DNA of 8,855 nt, taken from NCBI GenBank assembly GCA_028694275.1, contig JAQUTS010000069.1:1-8855 (forward strand), written 5' to 3'. Position numbers and translations under genes: made by a program. This DNA comes from Candidatus Gastranaerophilales bacterium. Lineage in GTDB: Bacteria; Cyanobacteriota; Vampirovibrionia; Gastranaerophilales; CAJFVJ01. This document shows positions 1 through 5,894 of the stretch, piece after piece; position 1 is the stretch's first letter; every line of letters begins with the position of its first letter. The notes under the pieces are model-generated. The model was given only the letters and a program-made list of their open reading frames with translations, did no database searches and was not told the origin of the DNA.

Positions 1-471
1 GTTTGGTGCTTTTTCCAAGTATCTTGAATAGCAATCATAAATGGCTTGAACGTTTTGGGCTATTTGAGTTTTGAGCTCAGTTTGTCTCAAGAAATCTTTT
101 GTTGTCGGAACTTGTTGAATCTGTAAATCTGTCAATGATTCATAAGCAATTCCTAAAGAAAAATACGCATCTGCCATATCAGGTTTTAGTTCTACGGCTT
201 TTTTCAAAGCTTCTATTGCATGCGGATAGTCCTCTTTTTTTATGTACGCAATGCCCAGGTTATAGTAAACTTCAGGGTGGTTTGGCTCAAGGTCATTGAT
301 GGCGACAAGTCTTGCTATTGCATCATCATAGAGACCTTGGTTCATATATTCTGCGGCTTTTTGATTGAGTTTGTACACATCAGGCCTGGATAGGCTTATA
401 TTGCTTAAGTCACAGGCACTTGTTGATATTGCCAGAGCTAAAACTGTTAAAATTTGACAGAATTTTTTCAT
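1..471 (-). CDS. TPR-repeat lipoprotein, C-terminus cut by window edge
   Basis: The minus-strand frame is open from ATG at 471 to the window edge (157 codons, no stop), so the C-terminus is missing. The N-terminus is a lipoprotein-type signal peptide: Lys2-Lys3, a hydrophobic core ILTVLALAI (residues 7-15), then TSAC with the lipidation candidate Cys20. The residue at -3 is Thr rather than the usual Leu, so lipidation is likely but not certain. Residues about 38-115 form TPR-like helical pairs, seen in AAEYMNQGLYDDAIARL, PEVYYNLGIAYIKKEDYPHA followed by AIEALKKAVELKP, and ADAYFSLGIAYESL. TPR lipoproteins are usually envelope scaffolds, but no partner can be named here. A purine-rich run (AGGGGGAAG) lies just upstream of the ATG. 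The gene is co-directional with uvrB, 173 bp downstream of it, and the spacer holds a dyad structure that may be its control region. The class is well supported; the specific function is unknown. Confidence 0.85.
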   Translation of the reverse strand, partial: MKKFCQILTVLALAISTSACDLSNISLSRPDVYKLNQKAAEYMNQGLYDDAIARLVAINDLEPNHPEVYYNLGIAYIKKEDYPHAIEALKKAVELKPDMADAYFSLGIAYESLTDLQIQQVPTTKDFLRQTELKTQIAQNVQAIYDCYSRYLEKAPN

Positions 472-502
472 TTGTAATCTTCCCCCTAAAATCTAGTGTC
501 GC

Positions 503-538
503 TATTTTGGGCAAAAGTTCACACATTTTGCCAAAATA
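503..538. promoter_or_regulatory. Paired TTTTG-n-CAAAA dyads upstream of the TPR lipoprotein gene
   Basis: Two short dyads, TTTTGGGCAAAA (505-516) and TTTTGCCAAAA (526-536), start 21 bp apart, which is two helical turns. Each is an inverted repeat with TTTTG/CAAAA arms. Together they also form a 13-bp stem with one bulged G and a 9-nt loop. They lie 34-65 bp upstream of the lipoprotein ATG at 471. This could be a double operator or an RNA hairpin in the leader. I could not place a convincing -10/-35 pair, so the regulatory role is inferred. Confidence 0.4.
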
Positions 539-552
539 TGCTCACATGCTCC

Positions 553-596
553 AAGACTCAAGATTTCCGCTTCACGAAAATCTTTCGTAAAGTCTT
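553..596. repeat. Nested inverted repeats downstream of uvrB
   Basis: Several competing stems overlap here: AAGACT/AGTCTT (553-558 with 591-596), AAGATTT/AAATCTT (561-567 with 578-584), and TTCACGAAA/TTTCGTAAA (571-579 with 583-591). They lie 49-92 bp past the uvrB stop. They may form the 3' end of the uvrB transcript, but neither strand has a T-run after a stem, so this does not qualify as a canonical intrinsic terminator. Confidence 0.3.
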
Positions 597-644
597 TTAT
601 GGTTTATATTTTACATCAAATTTAACCTTGTGGAAAATTGTTAA

Positions 645-2639
645 TTATTTGTGTAATTTGTACATTTCTCTGAGTTCTTTGAGCTTGTCTCTTAGTTCGG
701 CTGCGCGCTCAAAGTCAAGCAGTTTGGCTGCTTTGTGCATGTCTTTTTCTATTTTTGCTATAACTTTTGGCAAATCTTTTATCGAAAGATTCATATTTGC
801 CATTTCTTCTGCAACAATTTCTTCCACATCACGGTAGCTGTTAACAAGTGTCAAAAGATTATCCTCGACTTTTTTTACAATGGTTTTTGGTGTGATATTG
901 TGTTTTTTGTTGTATTCAAGTTGAATTTTTCTTCTGCGCTCTGTTTCATCAATTGCGCGTTTCATGCTGTCGGTTATTTTGTCGGCGTACATTATTACTG
1001 TCCCTGAGACATTTCTGGCTGCTCGGCCTACTGTTTGTATGAGACTTGTTTCTGAGCGCAAAAATCCTTCTTTATCTGCATCCATAATGGCAACAAGGCT
1101 GACTTCGGGCAAATCAAGCCCTTCTCTCAAGAGATTTACGCCAATCAAAACATCAAATTCGCCAAGCCTTAAGTCTCTTAGGATTTCGACTCTTTCAAGG
1201 GATTCAATTTCGCTGTGAAGGTATCTTACGCGCAGACCCATTTGTGTGAAATAGTCGCATAGGTCTTCTGACATTTTTTTTGTAAGAGTTGTGATGAGTA
1301 TGCGTTCTTTTTTTTCTGTACGTTTGTTGATTTCGCCCATCAAATCATCGACCTGATTTTTGATTGGTCTGACATCAATTTTGGGATCCAAAAGCCCTGT
1401 GGGGCGGATGATTTGTTCGATTATATTATTGCATGTATTGTATTCAAACTGGCTGGGAGTAGCTGATACGTATATTTTGGGCCCTACTCTTTCCATAAAT
1501 TCTTCAAAGGTTAAAGGCCTATTATCTTTGGCGCAAGGAAGTCTAAAACCGTAATCAATCAAAGTCTCTTTTCTTGCCGAATCGCCATGGGACATACCTT
1601 TTATTTGAGGGATTGTTACGTGTGATTCATCAATTACAACCAAAAAATCATCATTAAAATAATCCAAAAGCGTTGCAGGTGGTGTGCCAGGGGCTCTTCT
1701 TTCCAAAATTCTGGAGTAGTTTTCAATTCCGTTGCAATAACCCATTTCTTTTATCATTTCCAAGTCATAACGGGTTCTTTGTTCCAGTCTTTGGGCTTCT
1801 ACAATTTTATTTTGGTTACGAAGTTCCACAAGACGATTATTGAGTTCTTGTCTTATCAAATCCAAAGTTGTATCCACATCATCATCATCAGACAGATAAT
1901 GCACAGCGGGGAAAATCACGACTGTATCGCAAGTTTCAATTATTTCGCCTGTTATCGGGTTAATGCGTGTGATGCGCTCTATTTCTTCTCCCCAAAAACC
2001 GATACGGATTATAGTATTTTCATACGCAGGCTGGATTTCGACAATATCACCTCTGGCACGGAAAGTCCCTCTTTTGAGTTCAAGATCGTTTCGCGAGTAT
2101 TGGACTTTGACCAAATATCTTAAGAAATCATCACGATCAATCTCATCCCCTATTTTGACTTTTACTGCTCCTTTGAAGTAGTTTTCAGGCAAGCCCAAAC
2201 CATAAATACAACTTACGCTTGCGACAACAATGACATCGTTGCGTTCATATAGGCTTCGGGTCGTATTGTGCCTGAGGCGGTCTATTTCATCGTTGATTGT
2301 GGCGGTTTTTTCGATATAAGTATCTGTTCTTGGAATGTAGGCTTCTGGCTGATAGTAGTCATAGTAGCTGATAAAATACTCAACTGCATTATCAGGGAAA
2401 AGTTCTTTAAATTCGCTATATAATTGCGCTGCAAGGGTTTTATTGTGGGCGATTACAAGGGTCGGTTTTTGAATTTCTTCAATTACATTTGCGATGGTGA
2501 ATGTTTTTCCTGATCCAGTTACTCCCAAAAGTATCTGAGCATCCGCACCTTGATTGAGCCCATCGACAAGCTTTTCGATGGCTTGTGGCTGATCTCCTGA
2601 TGGATTGTGCGGTGAGATTATTTTAAACTCTTTGCCCAT
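645..2639 (-). CDS. uvrB: UvrABC system protein B (excision nuclease helicase subunit)
   Basis: UvrB is the damage-verifying subunit of bacterial nucleotide excision repair. It is loaded onto DNA by UvrA and then recruits UvrC for dual incision. The 664 residues cover the full family length. Visible landmarks are Walker A GVTGSGKT (residues 39-46), the DNA-inserting beta-hairpin YYDYYQPEAYIP (92-103), the Walker B/DEAD-type motif DESH (337-340), SATP (392-395), helicase motif VI QTVGRAARN (535-543), and a C-terminal UVR helical hairpin (about 625-660) that contacts UvrC or UvrA. The start is ATG at 2639, preceded by AAAAGG; the N-terminus (KIISPHNPSGDQPQAIEKL) is typical of the family. An extended -10 promoter lies close upstream. 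The gene is intact, divergent from the cupin gene, and I see no obvious LexA-type box. The identification is essentially certain. Confidence 0.98.
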   Translation of the reverse strand: MGKEFKIISPHNPSGDQPQAIEKLVDGLNQGADAQILLGVTGSGKTFTIANVIEEIQKPTLVIAHNKTLAAQLYSEFKELFPDNAVEYFISYYDYYQPEAYIPRTDTYIEKTATINDEIDRLRHNTTRSLYERNDVIVVASVSCIYGLGLPENYFKGAVKVKIGDEIDRDDFLRYLVKVQYSRNDLELKRGTFRARGDIVEIQPAYENTIIRIGFWGEEIERITRINPITGEIIETCDTVVIFPAVHYLSDDDDVDTTLDLIRQELNNRLVELRNQNKIVEAQRLEQRTRYDLEMIKEMGYCNGIENYSRILERRAPGTPPATLLDYFNDDFLVVIDESHVTIPQIKGMSHGDSARKETLIDYGFRLPCAKDNRPLTFEEFMERVGPKIYVSATPSQFEYNTCNNIIEQIIRPTGLLDPKIDVRPIKNQVDDLMGEINKRTEKKERILITTLTKKMSEDLCDYFTQMGLRVRYLHSEIESLERVEILRDLRLGEFDVLIGVNLLREGLDLPEVSLVAIMDADKEGFLRSETSLIQTVGRAARNVSGTVIMYADKITDSMKRAIDETERRRKIQLEYNKKHNITPKTIVKKVEDNLLTLVNSYRDVEEIVAEEMANMNLSIKDLPKVIAKIEKDMHKAAKLLDFERAAELRDKLKELREMYKLHK

Positions 2640-2671
2640 TTTGTGCCTTTTCGGTTATGATTGACAGTATC

Positions 2672-2680
2672 ATTATAACA
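2672..2680 (-). promoter_or_regulatory. Extended -10 promoter of uvrB
   Basis: Read on the minus strand, this is TGTTATAAT: a consensus TATAAT with the TGn extension. No good -35 lies 16-18 bp upstream, as is common for extended -10 promoters. The predicted start would give a leader of about 25 nt before the uvrB ATG at 2639. Confidence 0.6.
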
Positions 2681-2724
2681 ATAAAAGCATTTCATTATTA
2701 TCAGATTTTAAAAAAGGAGCCGAT

Positions 2725-3045
2725 ATGGACAAAAATTTCTTCTTCAAAAAAATTATTGAACTTAAAAACAGTCTTGATTATCAAGAAAATTCAATCGTAA
2801 GCAAAACCCTTATAAATAACGGGAATAACTCTGTTACTGTTTTTGCTTTTGATGCGGGACAAGAAATAGCCGCACATTCTGCTCCTGTAGATGCAATGGT
2901 TCAGGTGCTTGATGGCGAAGTCGAAATAACAATTTCCGGCGAAAAATTTGATTTGAAAGAAGGCGATTTGATTATTATGCCAAAGGGAGAGCCACATGCA
3001 CTTTTGGCTAAATCAAAATTCAAAATGATGTTGGTAAAAATTTAG
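2725..3045 (+). CDS. Small cupin-domain protein
   Basis: This 106-residue single-domain protein belongs to the small cupin_2-like class. Cupin motif 1 is the stretch from DAGQEIAAHSAPVDAM to about residue 65, with His51. The usual second histidine of HxH is Ala53, and an acidic residue (Asp56) sits near the usual Glu position. Motif 2 is GDLIIMPKGEPHAL (80-93), with Pro86 and His91. A single beta-barrel, possibly with a reduced metal site, is expected. I recall the AHxxPxDAMVQVL version as a recurring family of uncharacterised cupins in anaerobes, so the lost His is probably a family trait rather than decay. The start is supported by AAGGAG at 2714-2719, 5 nt before the ATG. It is 8 bp from and co-directional with the chorismate mutase gene, so co-transcription is likely, but its substrate is unknown. 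Confidence 0.88.
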   Translation: MDKNFFFKKIIELKNSLDYQENSIVSKTLINNGNNSVTVFAFDAGQEIAAHSAPVDAMVQVLDGEVEITISGEKFDLKEGDLIIMPKGEPHALLAKSKFKMMLVKI

Positions 3046-3053
3046 AGGTAAAT

Positions 3054-3419
3054 ATGACTACACGCGGAATTAGAGGGGCTATTACCCTTGATGAAAATTC
3101 AAAAGAAGCCATAAAACAAGCGACAATTGAGCTTTTGACAGAAATTCTTTCCAAAAACTCTGTATCAAAAGAAGATATTTCGCATGTGATTTTTACCTTT
3201 ACGCCTGATATAAATGCCGATTTTCCTGCGAAATATGCCCGTACAGGGCTCGGGTTTGATATGGTTCCTATGATTTGTATTAACGAAATTGAAGTGTCTG
3301 ATGCACTAAAGATGTGTTTTAGGGCTTTGGTGGTGGTAAATACCGATAAAGCTCAGGATGAAATCCATCATATTTATCTTAAAGGTGCTAAAAAACTTCG
3401 CCCTGATCTTGAGTTATAA
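3054..3419 (+). CDS. aroH: Chorismate mutase, AroH (trimeric) type
   Basis: This enzyme converts chorismate to prephenate, the committed step toward phenylalanine and tyrosine, in the cytoplasm. The 121 residues match the monofunctional AroH class, recalled from Bacillus subtilis AroH, almost without gaps. The opening RGIRGAIT, the segment TPDINADFPAKYAR, and the tail HHIYLKGAKKLRPDL are characteristic. The known active-site positions are all present at the same numbering: Arg7, Arg63, Cys75, Glu78, Arg90 and Tyr108. The Shine-Dalgarno AGAGG overlaps the upstream cupin stop codon (TAG at 3043-3045), which suggests translational coupling. Its last 6 bases overlap the end of the convergent hydrolase gene. 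No other aromatic biosynthesis gene is nearby. The product is not a fusion, and its C-terminus is slightly shorter than that of the Bacillus enzyme. Assignment is very secure. Confidence 0.96.
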   Translation: MTTRGIRGAITLDENSKEAIKQATIELLTEILSKNSVSKEDISHVIFTFTPDINADFPAKYARTGLGFDMVPMICINEIEVSDALKMCFRALVVVNTDKAQDEIHHIYLKGAKKLRPDLEL

Positions 3420-4229
3420 TTTTTGCAAAAATTCCAGAACCTCATCATAAACCCAGTCACTGTGCTCATGTGAGCCTTCTTCTGAGATGAAAAGCCTTGC
3501 ATTGCCGTGGAGTCTTGCGTTTTCGATTGCCATACGGTAATCGACAATCATATCAGGCTTTGAGTGCGCAATCAAAAGCGGTGATTTGATTTTGTGAATT
3601 TTGCTTGCGGTATCAAATTTTTGTTTGAGCGGAAGATAATTTGATAATCGCATAAAGAGTTTTTTGTACGGCGGGAATACAGGATGTTTGCTGTCGCTTT
3701 TTACAACATAATCAGAGGCTTCTCGTATGTTGGTGAATGTGCTTTCAAGAATTACCGCTTTGAAATTATATTTGGTTGCCGTATGTGCAGCAATTGCTCC
3801 TCCCATCGAGCGACCCCAAATAATGATGTTTTTTTCTTCGATTCCTATTTGGTCTTTCAGGTATTCAACAGCAGATTCTACATCTTCATAAATGCCTGCT
3901 TCTGATGGAATAATCCCTTTTGCTTTTGAGTTACCATGTGCTCTGTATTCTCCTGCAAAAACACCATAACCGTTTTCGCTTAATATTTGGTAGGGCTTTT
4001 GGAAAAAAGCTATATTCTCAGCAAGTCCATGGCAATATAATATGACAGGCTTGTCCTGTTGACTTTTGATATACCAACCATCGAGAGTTATTCCGCAATT
4101 GGAATCAAAAGAGTGGTTTTCTACCACTTTTTCCAACTCAGGCATTACAGGGTCAAAATATTTTCGCATCGGGTAATATATGACGCGAGTTTCGATTTTG
4201 TCTACTATTTTGTCTATTAATCTTTTCAT
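3414..4229 (-). CDS. Alpha/beta-hydrolase family protein (serine hydrolase)
   Basis: The 271 residues have the layout of an alpha/beta hydrolase of the S9-peptidase/ABHD13-ABHD17-like kind. The oxyanion-hole segment is VILYCHGLAEN with His67-Gly68, and the strand after it carries GEYRAHGNS. The nucleophile elbow is GRSMG (139-143), with Ser141 as the likely nucleophile. The acid is probably Asp226 in HSKPDMIVD, and the base His254 or His256 in EEGSHEHSDW. The N-terminus (RVIYYPMRKYF) resembles the short lead-in of this family and has no signal peptide. An esterase, lipase or thioesterase role is possible; the substrate cannot be read from the sequence. The start at 4229 has no Shine-Dalgarno, and a stop codon upstream in frame prevents extension. 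A TGn-TAAAAT -10 ends 6 bp before the ATG, so the mRNA may be leaderless. The gene overlaps aroH by 6 bp, tail to tail. Confidence 0.88.
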   Translation of the reverse strand: MKRLIDKIVDKIETRVIYYPMRKYFDPVMPELEKVVENHSFDSNCGITLDGWYIKSQQDKPVILYCHGLAENIAFFQKPYQILSENGYGVFAGEYRAHGNSKAKGIIPSEAGIYEDVESAVEYLKDQIGIEEKNIIIWGRSMGGAIAAHTATKYNFKAVILESTFTNIREASDYVVKSDSKHPVFPPYKKLFMRLSNYLPLKQKFDTASKIHKIKSPLLIAHSKPDMIVDYRMAIENARLHGNARLFISEEGSHEHSDWVYDEVLEFLQKL

Positions 4230-4235
4230 AATAAT

Positions 4236-4244
4236 ATTTTAGCA
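4236..4244 (-). promoter_or_regulatory. Possible extended -10 for the hydrolase gene (leaderless start)
   Basis: On the minus strand this reads TGCTAAAAT, an extended -10-like site ending 6 bp before the hydrolase ATG. Transcription would begin at or next to the start codon, which fits the absence of a ribosome binding site. No convincing -35 is visible. Confidence 0.4.
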
Positions 4245-4264
4245 TGAAGAATTTTTGATTTTTT

Positions 4265-4292
4265 GTAATAAAAAGGCGGTATAAAAACCGCC
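4265..4292 (-). terminator. Intrinsic terminator of the yggS-sepF operon
   Basis: On the minus strand this reads GGCGGT, loop TTTTAT, ACCGCC, then TTTTTATT: a perfect 6-bp GC-rich stem followed by a T-run. It lies about 85 bp past the sepF stop and before the hydrolase start, so it separates the two transcription units. Confidence 0.85.
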
Positions 4293-4356
4293 ATAGTATC
4301 TTCTTCATCTTTTTGTATTTAAAAAATTTAATCAATCCCCTGATTATTCAATCTTC

Positions 4357-4380
4357 AGTTACGAATCAAAATTCGTTACT
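4357..4380 (-). repeat. Hairpin across the sepF stop codon
   Basis: AGTTACGAAT (4357-4366) and ATTCGTTACT (4371-4380) form a 10-bp stem with one mismatch and a 4-nt loop. The sepF stop (4376-4378) lies in one arm. There is no T-run next to it, so it is more likely an mRNA 3' structure than the terminator, which is found further downstream. Confidence 0.4.
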
Positions 4381-4855
4381 TTGTTTGGTTCCAGAAAGCA
4401 TCTCTTAAGCCGCGAGACTTTTCTGTTTCTGATTGAATAGCGATATTGTTCGGAGTGAAGATGAAAACACCTTCGCCGATTTTTTGTTGATTACCGTCAA
4501 GAGCGTGTGTCGCACCTGATAGGAAGTCAACTATTCTTTGAGATTGTTCATTGTCAAGCAAGTGCAAGTTCAAAACAACAGATTTGCGTTGTCTCAAGTT
4601 GTTTACTATTTCCAATGATTCCTCGAACGCTCTTGGCTCGATAACCATAACTTCGTATCCGCGAGAATTTGGGTGATTAACCACTTTCAAGCTGTTACGT
4701 TGTTCAGGTTCGGCAAGGTTTTCTGCAGGATAATCAACGCCGGCTCTATAGAGCTCGTCTAGCATCTCATCTTCTTCTTCAAGACCTGAGACTAATCCTA
4801 CAAATGATTTCAATTTACTAACTAGTGCAGACAATGTCTTTCCTCCCTCACTCAT
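4376..4855 (-). CDS. sepF: Cell division protein SepF
   Basis: SepF anchors and bundles FtsZ at the division site in lineages that use it in place of, or alongside, FtsA. The 159 residues show the usual three parts. An N-terminal amphipathic helix for membrane binding covers residues about 5-23 (KTLSALVSKLKSFVGLV). An acidic, variable linker spans about 25-60. The globular SepF domain spans about 67-140, with VMVIEPRAFEES, LRQRKSVVLNLHLLD, RIVDFLSGATHALDG and IGEGVFIFTPNNI. The FLSG glycine (114) needed for SepF assembly is present. The start is ATG at 4855 with AGGA spaced about 8 nt. That Shine-Dalgarno overlaps the yggS stop codon 8 bp upstream, so the two genes are probably co-translated. 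yggS-sepF adjacency is conserved in Cyanobacteria and Bacillota. No ylmG or divIVA gene follows; a terminator does. Confidence 0.96.
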   Translation of the reverse strand: MSEGGKTLSALVSKLKSFVGLVSGLEEEDEMLDELYRAGVDYPAENLAEPEQRNSLKVVNHPNSRGYEVMVIEPRAFEESLEIVNNLRQRKSVVLNLHLLDNEQSQRIVDFLSGATHALDGNQQKIGEGVFIFTPNNIAIQSETEKSRGLRDAFWNQTK

Positions 4856-4863
4856 TATTATTC

Positions 4864-5523
4864 CTACTTAAATATTTTTGTACCTACTCTTAGCATTGTC
4901 GAACCCTCTTTGGCAGCAATGACATAATCATTGCTCATACCCATTGAAAGCTCTTTCAATGATAATCCGAAATTACACTCGAGCTTTTCTTTTAGTTCTT
5001 TAACCTGATGGAATAAAGAAGCCAAATAAGCATCATCACCCGTGTAAGGTGCCATTGTCATCAACCCCTCGACTTGAATGTTTTCAAGTTTGATAATCTT
5101 TGGCAATGCTTCAAAAAGCTCTTTTGATGAAAAACCGAATTTCGTTTCTTCATCAGCTATATTAACCTGAAGTAATATTTTCTGAGTTAATCCTTTTTCT
5201 TTCGCAAAAACTGATATTGTCTCTGCAAGTTTCAAAGAATCAACTGAGTGGATATATTCAAAATTACCGACAACTTTTTTGACTTTATTGGTTTGTAAAT
5301 GCCCTATAAAATGCCAAGTACAATCTTTTTCCATATCCTTAGGTAAAGACTCTATTTTGACGAGAGCATCCTGAGCTTTACTTTCCGCAAAATCTCTTAT
5401 GCCTGCTTCATACGCTTGCACCATATCTTGTGCATCTACATATTTGCTTACGGCAATAATACGACCTTGATAACCGTTCAGCTCATCCCTAATGTTTTTT
5501 ATATTATCAGCAATCATGCTCAT
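4864..5523 (-). CDS. yggS: PLP homeostasis protein, YggS/PLPBP family
   Basis: YggS proteins are cytoplasmic TIM-barrel proteins that bind pyridoxal 5'-phosphate and help balance free PLP and amino/keto acid pools; they have no known enzymatic activity. The 219 residues match the family length. PLP would form a Schiff base with Lys27 in IIAVSKY. Other family segments are WHFIGHLQTNK (70-80), LLQVNIADEETKFGF, VEGLMTMAPY (151-160), LSMGMSNDY (192-200) and GSTMLRVGTKIF (207-218). The usual F-G-E-N motif near residue 45 reads FAES here, a small departure. The start could be Met1 (ATG at 5523) or Met3; AGGGA lies 3 nt before Met1 and 9 nt before Met3. It is the first gene of the yggS-sepF unit. 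Confidence 0.96.
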   Translation of the reverse strand: MSMIADNIKNIRDELNGYQGRIIAVSKYVDAQDMVQAYEAGIRDFAESKAQDALVKIESLPKDMEKDCTWHFIGHLQTNKVKKVVGNFEYIHSVDSLKLAETISVFAKEKGLTQKILLQVNIADEETKFGFSSKELFEALPKIIKLENIQVEGLMTMAPYTGDDAYLASLFHQVKELKEKLECNFGLSLKELSMGMSNDYVIAAKEGSTMLRVGTKIFK

Positions 5524-5574
5524 AAATCCCTATTCGCTCCAAGTTATTTATTCAAAATTCAATGTGCAATTCAG

Positions 5575-5615
5575 ATTATACACTCAATTATAAGGCAAAT
5601 ACCATGTTTGTACAA
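5575..5615 (-). promoter_or_regulatory. Promoter region of yggS-sepF with two TATAAT boxes
   Basis: Two perfect TATAAT hexamers are read on the minus strand, at 5587-5592 and 5575-5580, 12 bp apart. The upstream one has TTGTAC (5610-5615) exactly 17 bp away as a weak -35. That -35 lies inside a perfect 10-bp palindrome, TTTGTACAAA (5607-5616), which could be an operator. The leader to yggS would be roughly 45-57 nt. Confidence 0.55.
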
Positions 5616-5629
5616 ATATATGCAAACGA

Positions 5630-5676
5630 GCCCTAATCAAGGTTTTTAGGGCATGCTAAAACATGCCCTAACCCTT
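5630..5676. repeat. Strong hairpin with mutually exclusive stems
   Basis: TTAGGGCATG (5646-5655) and CATGCCCTAA (5662-5671) form a perfect 10-bp stem with a 6-nt loop, extendable by AAGG/CCTT (5639-5642 with 5673-5676). The strand GCCCTAA also occurs at 5630-5636, so TTAGGGC at 5646-5652 can pair with either the left or the right copy. No T-run follows on either strand, so it is not a standard terminator. Confidence 0.5.
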
Positions 5677-5720
5677 ATAAATACTGCATGTCTGCCTTTA
5701 CGATAATTGTTAAGATTTCG

Positions 5721-5746
5721 TAAAATTGCGCCTTTTGGGCATTTTA
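5721..5746. repeat. Imperfect hairpin, possible weak bidirectional terminator
   Basis: TAAAA(t)TGC(g)CC, loop TTTT, then GGGCATTTTA forms about 10 pairs with two single-base bulges. Short T-rich ends lie on both strands, but the stem is imperfect and the T-runs are short. It may insulate the flagellin promoter from upstream transcription; this is weak evidence. Confidence 0.25.
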
Positions 5747-5797
5747 AAAATCATACAAAAGTAGGGTTTTTGTGACTTAGGTAGCAAAAAAAACAGC

Positions 5798-5871
5798 AAA
5801 TTCCTACTTTAGTTGGAGGAAATTCCAACTTTTTACGGATGTTCAAAAGGTCAAAAATCGAATAATATGAT
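5798..5871 (+). promoter_or_regulatory. Flagellin operon upstream element and promoter, copy 1
   Basis: Two direct repeats, AAATTCCTACTTT (5798-5810) and AAATTCCAACTTT (5820-5832), start 22 bp apart. Between them AGTTGGA (5811-5817) is an inverted half-site: it pairs perfectly with TCCAACT (5824-5830) and with one mismatch with TCCTACT (5802-5808). GGAT and then TTCAAA (5842-5847) follow as a possible -35. TATGAT (5866-5871) is the best -10, after an 18-bp spacer. The whole block aligns without gaps to 8498-8571 in front of the third flagellin, which supports a real, shared control region. TATGTGTATC (5885-5894) just downstream is also shared. It does not look like sigma-28 or sigma-54. Confidence 0.7.
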
Positions 5872-5894
5872 GACATAAAAGAGATATGTGTATC

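Noticed and set aside
1779..2123. Open frame antisense to uvrB
   Set aside because: It is a shadow of the uvrB coding frame, with no ribosome site and no recognisable protein; the same applies to the other antisense frames over uvrB.
2661..2701. TTGACA as the -35 of the cupin-aroH promoter
   Set aside because: No -10 is found at 16-18 bp; the nearest good hexamer (TATTAT, 2696-2701) is 29 bp away, so I do not call this promoter.
4153..4335. 60-codon minus-strand frame across the terminator and hydrolase start
   Set aside because: It runs through an intrinsic terminator and overlaps the hydrolase start in another frame; its Lys/Asn/Tyr-rich translation reflects AT-rich DNA.
5646..5671. Intrinsic terminator
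   Set aside because: The stem is excellent but neither strand has a T-run after it, and no transcript clearly ends here.
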